Positions 11,901 through 26,173 of a stretch of 64,000 nt of DNA are shown piece by piece (position 1 is the stretch's first letter; each line of letters begins with the position of its first letter). Source of the stretch: Siniperca chuatsi. Its lineage: Eukaryota; Chordata; Actinopteri; Centrarchiformes; Sinipercidae. The DNA lies in the NCBI RefSeq assembly GCF_020085105.1, contig NC_058056.1:14411929-14475928 (forward strand), in the 5' to 3' direction. The translations under genes were made by a program, and so were the position numbers. The notes beneath the pieces are model-generated. The model had not been told where the DNA came from. It was given only the letters and a program-made list of their open reading frames with translations, and searched no databases.

Positions 11901-14900
11901 ATCGACACATGAATAATAATACTTGAGTTAAAAAAAAACATTAAAAAGTTGGAATAAAAATAAAATAATTAATTAAAACCATTACAAAGTTAAAACCAGC
12001 AAACCAGACTACTGAAAAGTGCAGCTAAAAAGGAATGTTTTGAGTTTGGTTTTAAAAGACAATAGTGTTGGGGCACACCTAACATGACTGGGTAGGGAGT
12101 TCCAGTGGCTTGGAGCGTAAAAAGCTAAAAGCAGTTTCACCAGTTTTTGCAGAGACCCTGGGAATAACCAGACGGCCTGTTACAGATGACCTAAGCGGTC
12201 TAGCTGGTTCATAGGTCACAAGAATGTCGCAGAGATTTAGCATTAAATCACATTTAAAATCAATTCTAAAATTTACTGGGAGCCAGTGTAACAACCTCAT
12301 CACAGACGTTTATATGCTCGTATTTCCTTTTTCTAGTTAAAACTCTAGCAGCTGCATTCTGGAGTAGCTGTAGTCGAACAAGATGTTTTTTAGAAATTCC
12401 TGTGAGTAGAACATTAACAGTAGTCTAGTCAACTGAAAATAAAAGCATGAATGTTTTTTTCCGCGTCCTTTTGGAATAAAAAGCTCCTTACCATTGCAAT
12501 ATTTCTTAAATGATAAAATCCAGTTTTAACTATGCTGTTGATGTGTCTGGAAAATGAGGTCAGCATCAAGGATGTCTCTGGACACACTTTCCAGAGACAG
12601 TTGTGACAACTTAAGAGATTTCCTGTCTGTTAGCCTTTGCCCCGATGACCAGGATTTCTGTCTTGTCATTGTTTAACTGTAAAGAATTACTAGATATCCA
12701 GTTATCAATATCCTTGATACATTCTAATTAGTGTCAATAGGGCTCAGATCTCGGGGGACAAGGTTATTTTTATATATATATCTATCTCAATCTCATCAGC
12801 ATAATTATGGTAACACACTTTGTGTTTCTTGATAAACTGGCCAGGACGCAGCAAGTACAAATTAAATGATAATGCGGCGAAAATTGACCCCTGTGGAACA
12901 CCACATGAGAAAACATTTCTTTTGGAGCTAAAATTCCCAAGAAAATCACGTCCTTTAAGGTACCATAAAAACCAGTCTGGTGCTGACCCAGATAGGCCGA
13001 CCGAGATAGGCCAACCCACCTCTCAAGTCTTCCCATTAAAATATCATGATCGATCATGTCAAATGCCGCACTTAGGTCCAACAGTACTAAAATAGAAACT
13101 CTACCCTTATCACTATTTATTCTTGTCATTAGTAACCCTGACCAAGGCCATTTCTGTACTGTGGTTGGGTCAAAATCCAGATTGGTAGAGATCCTGTACT
13201 TTGTTGGTTGCCAGATGGTCAATTAGTTGGTTGTGGACGACTAGTTCAATAATTTTGCTTAGAAACGGGAGATTAAAGATTGGTCAGTAGTTACTGATAA
13301 TAGATGGCTCTAGAGTGGGCTTCTTTAAAAGTGGTGTAACATTTGAAGATTTGAATGAGCTAGGAAAAATACCAGATTGTAAAGAGGTGTTTACAATGCT
13401 TAAAATGTCCTTAGATAAATAGTTAAAACGCTTTTTAAAAAGGAGGTGGGGATGGGATCAAGGAAAGAAGTGGAACAGACTCTGAACCACCGTTCAAATA
13501 TCCTCAGCACTGACTGATGCAAAATTTGTTAAAATAGTAGCGAATTGAGAAGGAGGCAGAGTAGGAGGAGCATGAGTGATTTTGGGAATATTTGCCCTAA
13601 TAGTCATTATTTTGTTGAGAATGAAGGCTGCAAAATCCTCACACTTATCGGTGGAAATAAAATCACCTGAAATTGAAGTTCTGGAGTTATTTAAAAGTTT
13701 ATCTACAGTATCAAATAGAACCCTTGAATTGTGTGAATTATTGATTATTATATTATTTAAATATGCTTGCGTGTTGTCGCACTGTGCACAGACTGTATGA
13801 TGTGTAGTATAGGTTGTGCCTGCTCATCATAGAAATGCACGTATTCCATGCCAGACTCTGATGAGAACAATGAACATATCTCTGTCAAAACAAGGTCTTA
13901 CCTAATGTGTGTAAGATCTTAACTACAGCTGGATATTTTGTTCTTCCTGATAAAACGAGTGTAAAGAACATGGTATCTAAATCATCTGATATTTTACAGA
14001 TTTACCAGCAATTGACTTTTCAGGGCAGGACCAAGGGTACTCCAATTAGTCATCCATCCATCACATTTCTCACAATCATTAACCAGGAAATGTTGGCTCT
14101 GACTGCGGCCAACCCTAAACCAACTGAAACTCTGTAAAGTTTTACAGTTCTTCCATTGATCCACACCAGTGTGACTAAGGTGTATTCATTCTCAGTTTGC
14201 AAACTGTCTGGACAGCACAAAGGACAGAGGGGTCCTGCCCAGCTCTGGCTTATTTACACAGGTGTTGCTGAATTGTCTTTTTACCTGTATTGATCAGGTG
14301 ATCCCCATTTGCTGATTAGCTAATGAGTTAGTGTATGACTGTATTACGCAACAGCAACCAACACAATTGAGACAGTCTTCTCAGAACAATTTTGATGTTT
14401 GATGTTTTTGTTGTACTGTCTCTTAGATCCCCACATTTTCCAAGGAATGATAATGTGCAGTTAAATTATTTGTCACAGTGTTTGCATTAGCATAATAAGA
14501 TACATTAAGACTGCCACAGTTTGTATCACTGCTGTTAGAAAACAGCCTGAGGTTTAGCCAGATATTTCTGATGATGTTTATATCAAAATTTACTTTCACT
14601 CTTATGGCCTTTTCAGTTATTGTGCCTAGCCACATATTGAAGGCTGCTTTATCTGTCTCTTCGTCTGTCTGACTGTCCTTCTTTCACACATCCCTGCGTC
14701 TTAAATTTCAGAATGTCCCTCGTCATGTAGCAACAAAAAGCAGGAAAAGCAAGCAGTAACTCCAAGCATCCTTGCATTTTCTAACTTTAAAAGTTGTCTC
14801 TCGCACAAACCTAACTCAACTCCCTTCGTCGCAACAAACAGAACACATTCAGCCAGAAAAGAGGCCTTTTGTGAATTGCACTCAACATTGGTTCCTAAAG

Positions 14901-16970
14901 CCTAGCATCTCTCCTCTATCTCTTGTAATGTTGCTCCATTAGTGTGTATGCGCGGGTGTGTGCGCACGCAAGCACTGACCCGCATAAGTCTTATTACACT
15001 TGGAGAGCTGCTTTGACTACTTGTTAACTACTTCGCCAGTGCAGTCAGTCTTTTGGTTGCGGTAAACTTCAAACGGATGCTAATTTGGTGTTTTCTCAGA
15101 GGCTGTTGATTATTCTCAGCGAGACTGGAAGTCTGGCCAGAGGGAGAGAGTTTGTAACTCATAGTAAAATAGATGGCTCCAGAAATAAATCCTGATAGTG
15201 TAATTCAAAACAAAAACAACATCAACTCTGGCTGCACCAAAGTTACAGCTATAAATAAAAGAGGGAAAAGATGATTTAGAATCAGTCCTGATCCTGTTTT
15301 ATAACCAAAAAAACAGAAAAGAATATGTATGTTTGTTTCCTAGAGCAGAACTATGAGACTGGATGGAGAGATTACTCTTTTCTATCGACAGATTGGGAGT
15401 ATAAATGAGGAGAGCAATGGCAGATTGATGATTTCCCAAAATGAGTGGTCCTTTTCTTAAAAAATACTCTCCCATCCATCATGCTCATTTTTTTAGTATA
15501 TAAATGCCAGCCAGGTGCAGCCATGATTTAGTCTCATACATCTGGTCATTTCTGTACATCTTAGACTTCATCACCAGTACTGCCTCCTACCTAAGCTGCC
15601 TGGGTCAGTGTTCTGGTGCATGTATGAAGTATAAACAGTAGGTAAAAGGGAAACAATTTGCCCAATGGTCCCACAAAAAAAATGGAAATTCTATGACTTT
15701 ATTAACCAACTGTAGGCAACAGTACTTTGTAAAGGAGACCGTGGGGATATATTGGCAAGTTCTGACTGAATTGATTTTGTTTGGTTTTATTTGGTCGACA
15801 AGCTGCCATACTGCCTGTGAGAACATACTTTTGATTTTGTGTGAAATATACTGTTAGCTTTACTGTTCTCCCCATCATCTGCCAGAGACAAAAGAGATAG
15901 TTGCAACACTGACATAGTTTTGCATGAATCAAACAAATACTATACCCCTTGTAATATAGGTACCACTTTGTAATAGAGGTACATGGCATTACGAGAGAAT
16001 AATACTTAATTGTTGTTTTTGTTTAACATTAATATTTGTACTTTTTATTACAGTGATGTATCACTGCAGTTTTATAAATGCAGTAAGTAAAAAAAGACCA
16101 TACTTTGCAGCTAAGACACACTCTTAACTGAATAAAAAAACCCCACAGCTTTTCATGGATGATTGCTGAGGTAAACCATTTCATAATAGGATAAATGAAT
16201 ACAGTATTGGGTGGCCCTGTTTGCACCATAACCCTTGACCTATGGCTGTCCTTCTCTCCTTAGCTGGACCTCAGCCAGCCTCTGGAGGAGCAGGGTCCCC
16301 TGGACGTCATCATCCACAAACTGACAGACCTCATCCTGGAGGCTGACCAGAATGATTCACAGGCTGTGCTGCTGGTGCAAAGAGTACAAGTATGCATCTT
16401 GTCTTCCCTCATTTCCCCTGAGTATTCATAGGTGATACAAAGAATACAAGTAGAGATCTGGGAAAGTGGGGCAAATGAAATTGCTCATTTCCATTTCCAC
16501 TTCTTGAAACACAACACAAATGTATAAAAAAACAGCTTTGATTACATATATGTATTGGAACTGAACAATTTGTTAGATTTGTTCCATGCTTTGTCCTTTT
16601 TAAATGTTTGAGGACTGCAGTTCATTTTTGACCTTAGGAGCATATGTATGACACAATAATCTCAACTCAAAGGTCCACTTACTAGATTAGAACATTGGTT
16701 AAGCTCTTTAGATACAGTTTTGAAATGAAGAATGAAAGTGTAGAAGCTCTGGATAGTGTTGTCTGTAGCACAGCAGCACTATTACAGGCAATAAGCATGG
16801 CTGCATTTATGGATGACAGAATTTTATGTTTACATGTAAATGTCCCAGTTCAAGGAATCAAGCAAACAGGCCAAAGAGCCTTAACCTTAGCTCCAGGAAC
16901 ATTAAGGACATTAGCAGCTATATTTGAGCATGTGGTGACTCTTAAAACCTAAATGCTGTCACTGTCACTA

Positions 16971-17011
<41 letters not shown>

Positions 17012-20000
17012 AGTCATAGGAACATGTTGACAGAATTGCGTGACGTTGATCATGATTACAGATCCTGACTGCTCATTTAGAGAGGACAAACAGGATGTCA
17101 GTGTGGAGCAATCACTTAAACGGCAGAACCTGGTTAATATTAACTATTAATATTAACATCTGCACACTTTTATGGTACTCTAGGCCCTTTTGAAACAAAT
17201 GCTAACTCCTTTTTTGTAGCATGTACAAATAGAAATATTAACTTTTTTTACTGGTACAAAACATCTCTAGTTGTGTGTCTTCAATGTGCTTCAGTATCAT
17301 AAGTTACAGCTTTCCAGCAGCAATGCATAGCCTTTATCTCTTTAAAAGTTAAAATGGCACTTATTATACATACAGAGGCTATGCACCAGTGGTTTAACTC
17401 AGAGTCCATCCACAAGCAGCATCATAACTTCTTAGCAGTGAAATGCTGTGTAGTAAACAAAAAGTGGCCCATTTGTTTCCAGCAGAAGCCAGGTTTTCTC
17501 GCAGGCACATTACAGGTGAACTTTGACCCCTACACTCAGGACCCAACCTAACACAAGCACAGACAAAGACAATGAAGTGCTGATACAATTATTTGATAAA
17601 CAATATGGATAATTGATTTATCATTTGAGTCATTTGTAAAGCAAAAATGCCAAAAATTTGCTGTTTCCAGCTTCCCAAATGTAATAGTCTCGAGATTCAT
17701 TAAAACAATCATTAATTGCAGCCCTAGTTATAGGGAATATGGTTTAGGAGAACAGTGGTAACTTTCCTGCAAGGCCCTTTACCTAATTGTTGCTGTTCAT
17801 GCCCATTAATAGAGCTCACTTTGTTGACCTCTAAATCTCTCCTCAAGCACGCAGTGTGTCCTGATCCTAACCAAAGGTCTTCTCCCAGTCTGCTGTGTAT
17901 ATTACATCTTTAAAGGATGGCACCCTGAAAGTATTAATACCAAGTACCCAAACCACCTGAGTAGACGTTTCTCAGTGCAGAGGAACAGTGGTTTTAGTCC
18001 AACATTGTCATTCTTTCACTCACCAACTAAAGCTTGTGACTGCAGATGAAAGTTGGATCGAGTATTAGCTGGTAAATCAACAGCTCAGCTTTGTCTCAGT
18101 CCTGTCTGTACCTCTTAAGTTCTAGCTTTTTACCTGAACACAACTGTCATCTGTGATTACATTTTCGTTGATATATAAGCATTGTCGCATTTCTAACATG
18201 ACACAGCTGTGATCATAAATAACCTTTTGTGTGGTGGAGGGAATAAGCCTTCCTCTCTAAAATACCTCTTTATTCAAAACAAAATGTCAAGCAGGGATGC
18301 ACTTTGGTGATTCAGTGGCCTGAGGTGTGAGCTGTGTGCACAGCGGACATGTGCATGATTATACTCCGGCGCTGCATGATTATGGGTACAGTGCTAATCT
18401 ATTTTGTTAATAGGTAAGTAGTGAACTGTGGTTGGCTGTGGTTTAAGGAACTAAATTAGTTCACCTTTGTATATTTTATTAGTATCTTTGGCATGGTCAG
18501 CTACCTACAAATTGTAATGAATGAAATAGAAATGACTGTTATGCCATATACCGAATATGATTACATTTGAAAGGCAAAGTTTCAATTCTAAATATTTATA
18601 AACACATGTAGAGATATTATATTTTGTTTAACTTGCTGCCATATAGGTATAATTTGCTACAAACATAAATTAAGTTTCTAGTCTAGTGGGCTTCTCAGCT
18701 TATGTTACTCAAGCTGATGTGGTTGTGGTACTAAAATTATTTCCCACTTCAGGTTTGATGCCTGTGGAATTACAGACATGGCTCACAACTAGCAGCACAG
18801 ATTAGATCCTCTGCTGACCATATTTTCTGAGGCTTTGAACAGTTTTTTTCCCTAAGGAAACAGATCTGCCCGGAAAAGCAAACAGAAAATGTGCAGCCCT
18901 AACACCCACTCTCTTATACCCACACTGACATATATCTGGCTCTTTTCCTCTCTAACACCTGCTAGCCAGTGCTCATCTCCGTCTCACCTCCCCCTCTTGT
19001 CTATGTTTAAATGTGTTTCTAATACTGAGATGCAGAAATCAGCAAGTGACAGTCCTTATCAGCAGAGTATTCCTCTAAACTCCTGGAAGATTAGTTTGGA
19101 TTTATTTTTTGGCAGCAGCATGTTTGACTTACATAACCGCTCAACTGGCTTTGATCAGCATTGCCCGTTAGATCCCAGCAAATCCTACAGATGGGTCCTC
19201 CATGTCAAGACAAAGGCATGTGTTTACATGCTGCGTGCGTCAGTATCTGTGGATATAATAAGAGTTAGTTCACAAATGGGCTTTTTTTCCCGCTGTGAGT
19301 TTGTGTTTGAGGTCTGACGTTACCCTGTGTGTTTAATTTCATGCTAACGTGTATGACAGTGGCGATGTGGTGTTTTTTTTGTTTTTTGTTTTTTTTTTAA
19401 AGGGCTGTGATGTGACAAGGCAGGCTGTTTGTGTAAGGTGCAGGCCAGCCAGCTCCACCTGACAGCGTTTGTGAGTCAGTAAAAATTGCTTGGAAGGAAG
19501 GGTTGGCAGAGAAATCCACAGAGCAGAGATGGAAATGTGGAGAGCATGGAGAGTTGCAAAGTGGAGAGGAGGTGGTGTGGGGACAGAGTCAGAGGAGAGC
19601 CGACGAGAGGAGAGGAGAGAAGGGGAGTGCAGTTATGTAAAATAGCAAACCTTACAGCCAGCCATGCAGAGATGTAGTGACGTAACCTACACAGACCAGC
19701 TAGCATACATCTTACACTCTCTCTCTAGCTCGGACACACACACACATACAGAGTGAGGTGTGTTGACCCTTCAACTCGGTGTTTGTATTTGTACTTCAAT
19801 ATGTTTGTTTAACATTTCTAATCTGTATGGCTATATTTGTGTGTGTGACGTGTGTCATGGCAGATGGCTGGTATGTTCTAGTAACATATCCACATATTCC
19901 CATTATTTCCTTTAATGATTAATCTGTTGTGTTGTGTAGTCTAAACTGTTTAAGAAAATAGAGAAAAATCCCCATCACAATTTTCCAGAGCCCATGGGAA

Positions 20001-23000
20001 CGTCCTGAGATAACTTGTTTTATCTGACTAACAGTCCAATACCCAATGTTATTCAATTTCAATTTCAATTGAAACTGTGCATGTTTTGCAGTTTTCCCTC
20101 AGAAATGACTTTAACAATTAATCGTTTATCAAAAAGTGTTGATTCATTTTCTGTTGATAGATGAATGATTAAGTGAGTAGCCGTTTCAGTTCTACACACA
20201 CTGGTTGTAGCTTCTAGTGTTGCAGTAGGAGATGTAAACGATTTTTAAAAAATGTGTACAGTATAAATCATTGCCAGTCACCACAATCAAAGAAGATGCT
20301 GCTACTTAGGTTGGGCAGCGTATCATGACTGATTTAGGTTATGGGCAGACTTTTGTGTCATTTAAGATATCTGTAAAAAAAAATTATGTGAACATAAATA
20401 ATGTAAAAAGCAGAAGTAAATAAAATGTTTGTGTATCTGTTTTTCAGGACTACATTGATGCCCACCCTGAGACCATTATACTGGACCCCCTTCCAGCCAT
20501 CCGAACTCTGCTGGATCGCTGCAAGTCCTACCAGCTCATCCACAGGATAGAGAGCTGTATGCAAGGTAAGATGTTTCACTTAACTTGGTAACACTTGTGC
20601 ACAGCAGTCTCCCATTGACTGGCTTAGAGATGCGTAAGAAACAAGTTTCGATTTTGCTGAACTGAATTTGCTCACGGAGGAGAGGTCACATTTGACACAC
20701 AAATTCAAACTGTTGACCAATGACCTGTGCTGACCATTAAGGGGAAAAAGAGAACTGTAAGTCCAAAGTGGAGGAAGCTTTGATATTTGCTGTGTCGCAA
20801 CATCCAATTTTTTATACCCCTGCTCTGTCAGAGTATAAACTGCTCCACAAAAGAGATTTATCGTGGTATGCAGTCACTTGTGAGACAAGAGTGTGTGGTA
20901 CAAATACATTTCCATTGAAAATAACCGTTTTAATGTATTGTCCGGTTACGTCACCAAGCTTCCAGCACCACTTTATTTATTTATTTATTTATTTATTTAG
21001 AGAAGTTTCACTGAGAGGACGCCTCTCTTTTGCAGGAACACCCTGATCACATTCGCACAGTTACACACACATTGACACCTGGAAGCTGCCCAGTACAACC
21101 ACACACTCTGCTGGACTTCATGAAGTTCAGAAGCCTCCAAAATGTCCATAAAGTTGAATCAATCTCTTTAACTGTTTCAACAAAAACTCAGTGGACTGCA
21201 TTCATTTTAGCTAGTTGTGCCTGATAAACAGGCAACTGAGTGCATTTTGCTGTGTCACTTTGCGGTGTGACCAGGCTTTTGCTCTGTGTGTAGAGTCAAT
21301 ACACAGCGTGTCATGGGTTCAAATTAAGTAAACACCATTAGTGTCCTCTCCCAATCCTCAATATTCTACAAAAGTAGAGGATGTCTAAAGTAATAAAGGA
21401 ACTGTTGATTCCATAGACACTGCCTTCTACCTTACTTAAAGTGTCTAATGTTATTAAAAGAAGAGAGCTGTGGTAACTGTAGGTTCTCTGTCTTTCCTCT
21501 TCACTTCCAGAGGGGACACATGGATAACAGCGCTGTCGCCTCTCACTTGAATTATGTTACTCGATGCTTCCGAGCAGATGGTTAATTCTTGCCGGTTGAG
21601 CGCTATGCTGATATCATAATTCCTCTCCTCCCTTTCACGCGACAAAAGCACCTCTCCATGTCCCCCTGCAAGAACCCAGTATGAACTTGGCTCTGTGTAT
21701 TTCTCAATGAAGGATCAGAACTTGCCTTCGAGTCGGTCCGGCAACATCTTCCTCTGTCGCTGACCTCATAAACTAATCAACGGGCAATGTATTTTGGCTG
21801 GAGGCAGAGAAATACAATGACGACAGGAGCACATTCCCTACCCACACACACTGTAAACACACCTGTGACTCATCCACATTTCCTTTACCCCCATATATGG
21901 CAGGGAACGTAAACCTTTTAAGTATTACTTTACCAATCGTCCATGACTCTGTGTGGGGAGATGCAGTCTGGTGTCAGAGCAACGGATCAGAGGCGGTTCG
22001 GCATGTCGACAGTGTCATGAGTTTCTTAAAATAGAACCGCAAGAAGACGTCTTTTTATCCAAACAGACATGATGGCTGTTACGTAAACAAAGAGTATAAG
22101 CTGCATCACTCACTCACTCACTGTGTGTATTTGGTTTGAAGAGGAAGATTTGGCTCACTGGCTGCATTTATAGGAAGCTTTTATTTTTTTCACCAGTCTG
22201 CTTCCATTAATGCAAGTGGTGCTCTCTGCTCACACTTAGGCCTGCATACCAAACCTCCCTGACAATTGTAAGCCATTATAATCCTACACCACACCACTGT
22301 GTTTGTAGGGGGAAAAAAAGCAAGTGACTGAGGATCAATGTACTTTCAGGGGGCAAAAAAGAGACTGAGAGAACTGGGTTAAGGTTAGAGTAAAATAGAG
22401 GATAGTGTGAGAGTGTGGAAAGTCTACCTTACTTTCTTAGGCACAGCCATTTCCTCCACCTTATCAGCAGAAACCATGGAGTCCTGGAGCAGCTGCCAAG
22501 GCAACCCAGTACTAAAAAGTCATAGAGAGCCTGCCATGCTTCAGTCTGCATGACTCAGAATAGTACTCAATAGGAGGAAGCACTTGAGGTGCGCTTGTGC
22601 TTTCTCTGGAAAAGTTAACCTTATTTTATCACTTGAGTAGTCTCTCGATGTTAAATGGCCCCAGTCACAGTACATTTAGCTGTTCTGCTCTGAATTGTTT
22701 AAATAAATATAAACTTAAGTACAAGAATTAGCTCATCTTAATGTTATGTTTAATAGAAAGTATCCAGACAAGGGCCACACGAGGATCAGTGTCACTGATT
22801 CATAGTTGTGCTTATTGGAACTTTGGCACTGCTCTGTTGTCTGACTTGGTTTTGTGTTTCCTATGTGAGGCAGAGCAAGGTAAATGTTTATGTTACTTAG
22901 TGGAATCTACTGGTTCCTGTGTATGCTTGAGTTTTGATATCTTGGACTGTTTTTTATAGACATAAACCGTCGTCAAGTCAACCATTCTATAAAACAAAAG

Positions 23001-26000
23001 CCTCTCTCAATGTTATTCCTCTCCAGCTCAGGATAAAAAAATTCTCCTGAACACAAGCTGATTCCTCAGGATCAAACTGAATTATTCGTATATTAATCAG
23101 ACTTGTCTTGAGCTCCCTGTGCTAGCATTAATCCACCCCTCTGCAAGGGCCAACAGAACAAGGGTCCCGTTTATGCAAGTGATCAATATTTAATCATAGT
23201 TGCAGCATGAGAAAGACAAACACTGAGACACTTTAAGACCCAAACACTCGTCCAAGTCCAATGAGCCAAGTGGGCAGACAGGATTGCCCAACCTGAGTAA
23301 AAGAGTTCCTGCCTGTCAGGTATGATAATGCTTTGTCACAATCATCAGACGATTTACCTTTTTATGAGAAAACAATCTTATCAGTAAGAGAGGATGCTGG
23401 GGTTTCTAGGAAACACACTCTAAACTCTATAAGTTTGGAGTTAATTTTTTTGCTCTCATGAATATGATGTAACAGAGCGGAGGAAATGCAGCAGATGTCC
23501 CGATGAGATAAAAGAAGAGAAATAAAAATGTTTTTAAAAAAGGCAGTGTAACTCAATAATGACATTTTAAAAAGCATCTCATTGTGGAGCCCCGTAAACG
23601 TCGCCCTCGGCTCCGCTGGGTCTGCTGCGAGCATGCAGTGTTTAGACAGAGCCAGAGATTGATCCTCCCCACCGTCCCCTCCACCCCCCTATCCCTAAAG
23701 CATCAACCATAGCCAAGTATGCACGCTATTACAAACTTGGCCACGCTCTCTTATCCACCAATCCCTGGTCTCTTTATTATAAATCCTTAACTTGGAGCTT
23801 GAAATGTTTTCCGTTTGACAAGGTTTAGGTCTTTTGATGGTTTTTTGTTTGACAAAATTTAACGCCATCAGTCTTTGGGAACTCAGTGATGTAATGGGGA
23901 TATTTTCCCCGTTTTCTGAAAGTCATTATGCTGCTATTCCTGTCCTGGTAAAATAACAGCAGAATGTCGAGGGTGGCTATAGCCAGTGCAGAGATGACTG
24001 ATGGGTAACCCTCCAGGCTTCCCGCTCCCAAAAGTGACTGCTTGCAGAGCCAACACTGGAATAGACCCAGCTGCACAGGGAAAGGTTATAGAGCACAGAA
24101 CAAGTATCTGCCTGTGAGAGAGAATAGGAGGATTCTGTGTTCGTCTGTAACAGCAAAAAATAGAAACATTTGAGCTAGATCTGTTTTGTCTTGCTTTATA
24201 GATGCAGATTTATTCCTTTTTGAAGTAAAAAAGTGTTCCTATTAGGAAATTAGTTTTGTACATAATGGTCAAAGCACATGTTCAGCAATTCTTTAGCTGA
24301 AGAGCACATCAACAGGGTGGATACTGGAAGGACTATTACAGGTTTTTGTGTTTTAGGTCCTATTTCCGTAGCTGTGGTCATTATTTCTATCAGATGTGAG
24401 ATATTGAAACGTGCTACAACAAAGTCAGACAATCAAACGGGTTGTAAACAAGCCAAAGATGAGCCAGATGATCCAAACCACTTTTTTTAGACGTAATACC
24501 AAAAGAGGTTGTACCTATAATGTCAGTAATAATCCCTCATTTCACATAAAACCTGCGTGTGCATAACTATGGCAAGTATAACAGGTCAAAGTTGAGCCTC
24601 TATGTTGATCTGTAAACTCTGATGACATGTAGAACAAAGGGAGGTGCGATATACAGTATATGGTACAATTCATGAATTAAAGTGTAGGATACTGGTTTCT
24701 GTTCTATAGATTATAATCTATTTAATTATAATATAAGTGAAAAGGTTTGGTCATAATTTTACTGTTCGACTTAATTTTGTCTTCCAAATAAGTTTGGCTA
24801 ACCTTGGTTTTTGTTTAAAACCTGTATGATCGCCTGACAGCTCATGTCCATTGACCTGTTGGAATGTCACCAGATTCCCTAATCTCAGCAAATAACTAGA
24901 TGAGTACAATATAGGGCTGTAACAGTGCTATACTCGATAAATTGTTTTGTCTAAAAAATGGTGAAAAATGCTCATTATAATTTTCCAGAACCCAATGTCA
25001 AGTCTTCACATTGCTTGTTTTGTCCGACCAACAGTCCAAAACTCAAAGATACCCAATGACCAGTGAATCTGTGGCACTTTTGCTTTAAAAATGTAACTAT
25101 GAGTGCATTATCAAAAGTACAATATTATTATTACCAACCGGAATGATGGCCAAAACTACAACAATAAGCACGAATTATGCCCTAATGATATGTCTCCCTG
25201 CTCACTACACTATCATACAGCACTATTACAGTAACAGGGTCCTTAACACTGGACTACTGTATGTGCCGCACACAGCAGCAGATGTGGCTGATTTTACTGG
25301 GACCTGCTCTACAGCTTGATGTCACTTAAGAAGTTTCTGTGATAACTTTTGGGCTTTTAAAAATCTCTTTTTTTGGCTCATGCATCAGCTTTCATCGTGG
25401 GGTTTTCCAAGGGTTATTGTGTGTATCTGCACTATCTGGCTGCTGTGGGAGCTGTAGATGTCAGTGGGGCCCAGTGTACACCCAGAGTTCAACACTCAGC
25501 ACTGGAGTAAATGTAGGCAAATGAGATTCTACTGACCTCAGCACTAGCGGGAGCAGAGAGCCCTGCCACTGCTGAGGCCCACAGCACACAAAGGCCGGCG
25601 TGTTTCTATTGTGTTTTTGTCATTAGCAATTTGCCAGCTCTTAGTTTGGCCCCCTCACTGATTTCCTGTGGTGATATCTCCAACCAGCTGCCTTATCACC
25701 CCTATGTACCTACTGCAGAGGGGTAATTACAGAAGGCAGAGCATTAATATAGATGCGTCCTGAGCCCTGATATGGTGACGTATGACGAAGCTGCAGGATG
25801 TTTGTTATTTTCAGTGTTATCACAACTGACCGACCTGTCGCTACAGGATGTGATTGCAAATGTGATGTAATGTGATGTAAAAACATGGCGGAGATTGGTG
25901 AGAAAGAGGCTGAATGTGTGCCCTGGCCTCAGTTATGATTAATGAAGGTATGGCCGAGTTTCTATTGTGAGCAATTTTTTGTTTGCAGTTGGCTGACTAG

Positions 26001-26133
26001 TGAGCTATCAATCACGCTGTCAGTCAGGTGATGTATCTGATGACTCTGTAATGTCCTCCTGGTTTGACTTGTCTGTAGTTCCTCATGAGATTGTGTCTTC
26101 CTGTGTTTCAGCATTTTCCTGTGTGAGTGTGCA

Positions 26134-26173
<40 letters not shown>

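Larger units (their letters stand above)
6696..16263 (+). other. itpk1: itpk1 intron 2 of the coding region
   Basis: 9.6 kb. It holds a MITE-like repeat (8899-9172) and a dead LINE (11757-13790). The rest is AT-rich unique-looking sequence in which I find no exon chain or RNA gene. The open frames in 7520-8153 and 15605-16229 have no recognisable product. Confidence 0.7.
16390..20447 (+). other. itpk1: itpk1 intron 3 of the coding region
   Basis: 4.1 kb containing a CT microsatellite and two MITE-like remnants (17585-17730 and 19910-20205). The 142-codon open frame at 18889-19317 has no splice or homology support. I see nothing else. Confidence 0.65.

Noticed and set aside
12820-13095. Plus-strand 91-codon frame in the LINE region
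   Set aside because: It is the complement of reverse-transcriptase blocks that read correctly only on the minus strand.
18889-19317. 142-codon open frame in itpk1 intron 3
   Set aside because: Low-complexity Ser/Pro/Leu-rich start, no family resemblance, no splice partners.
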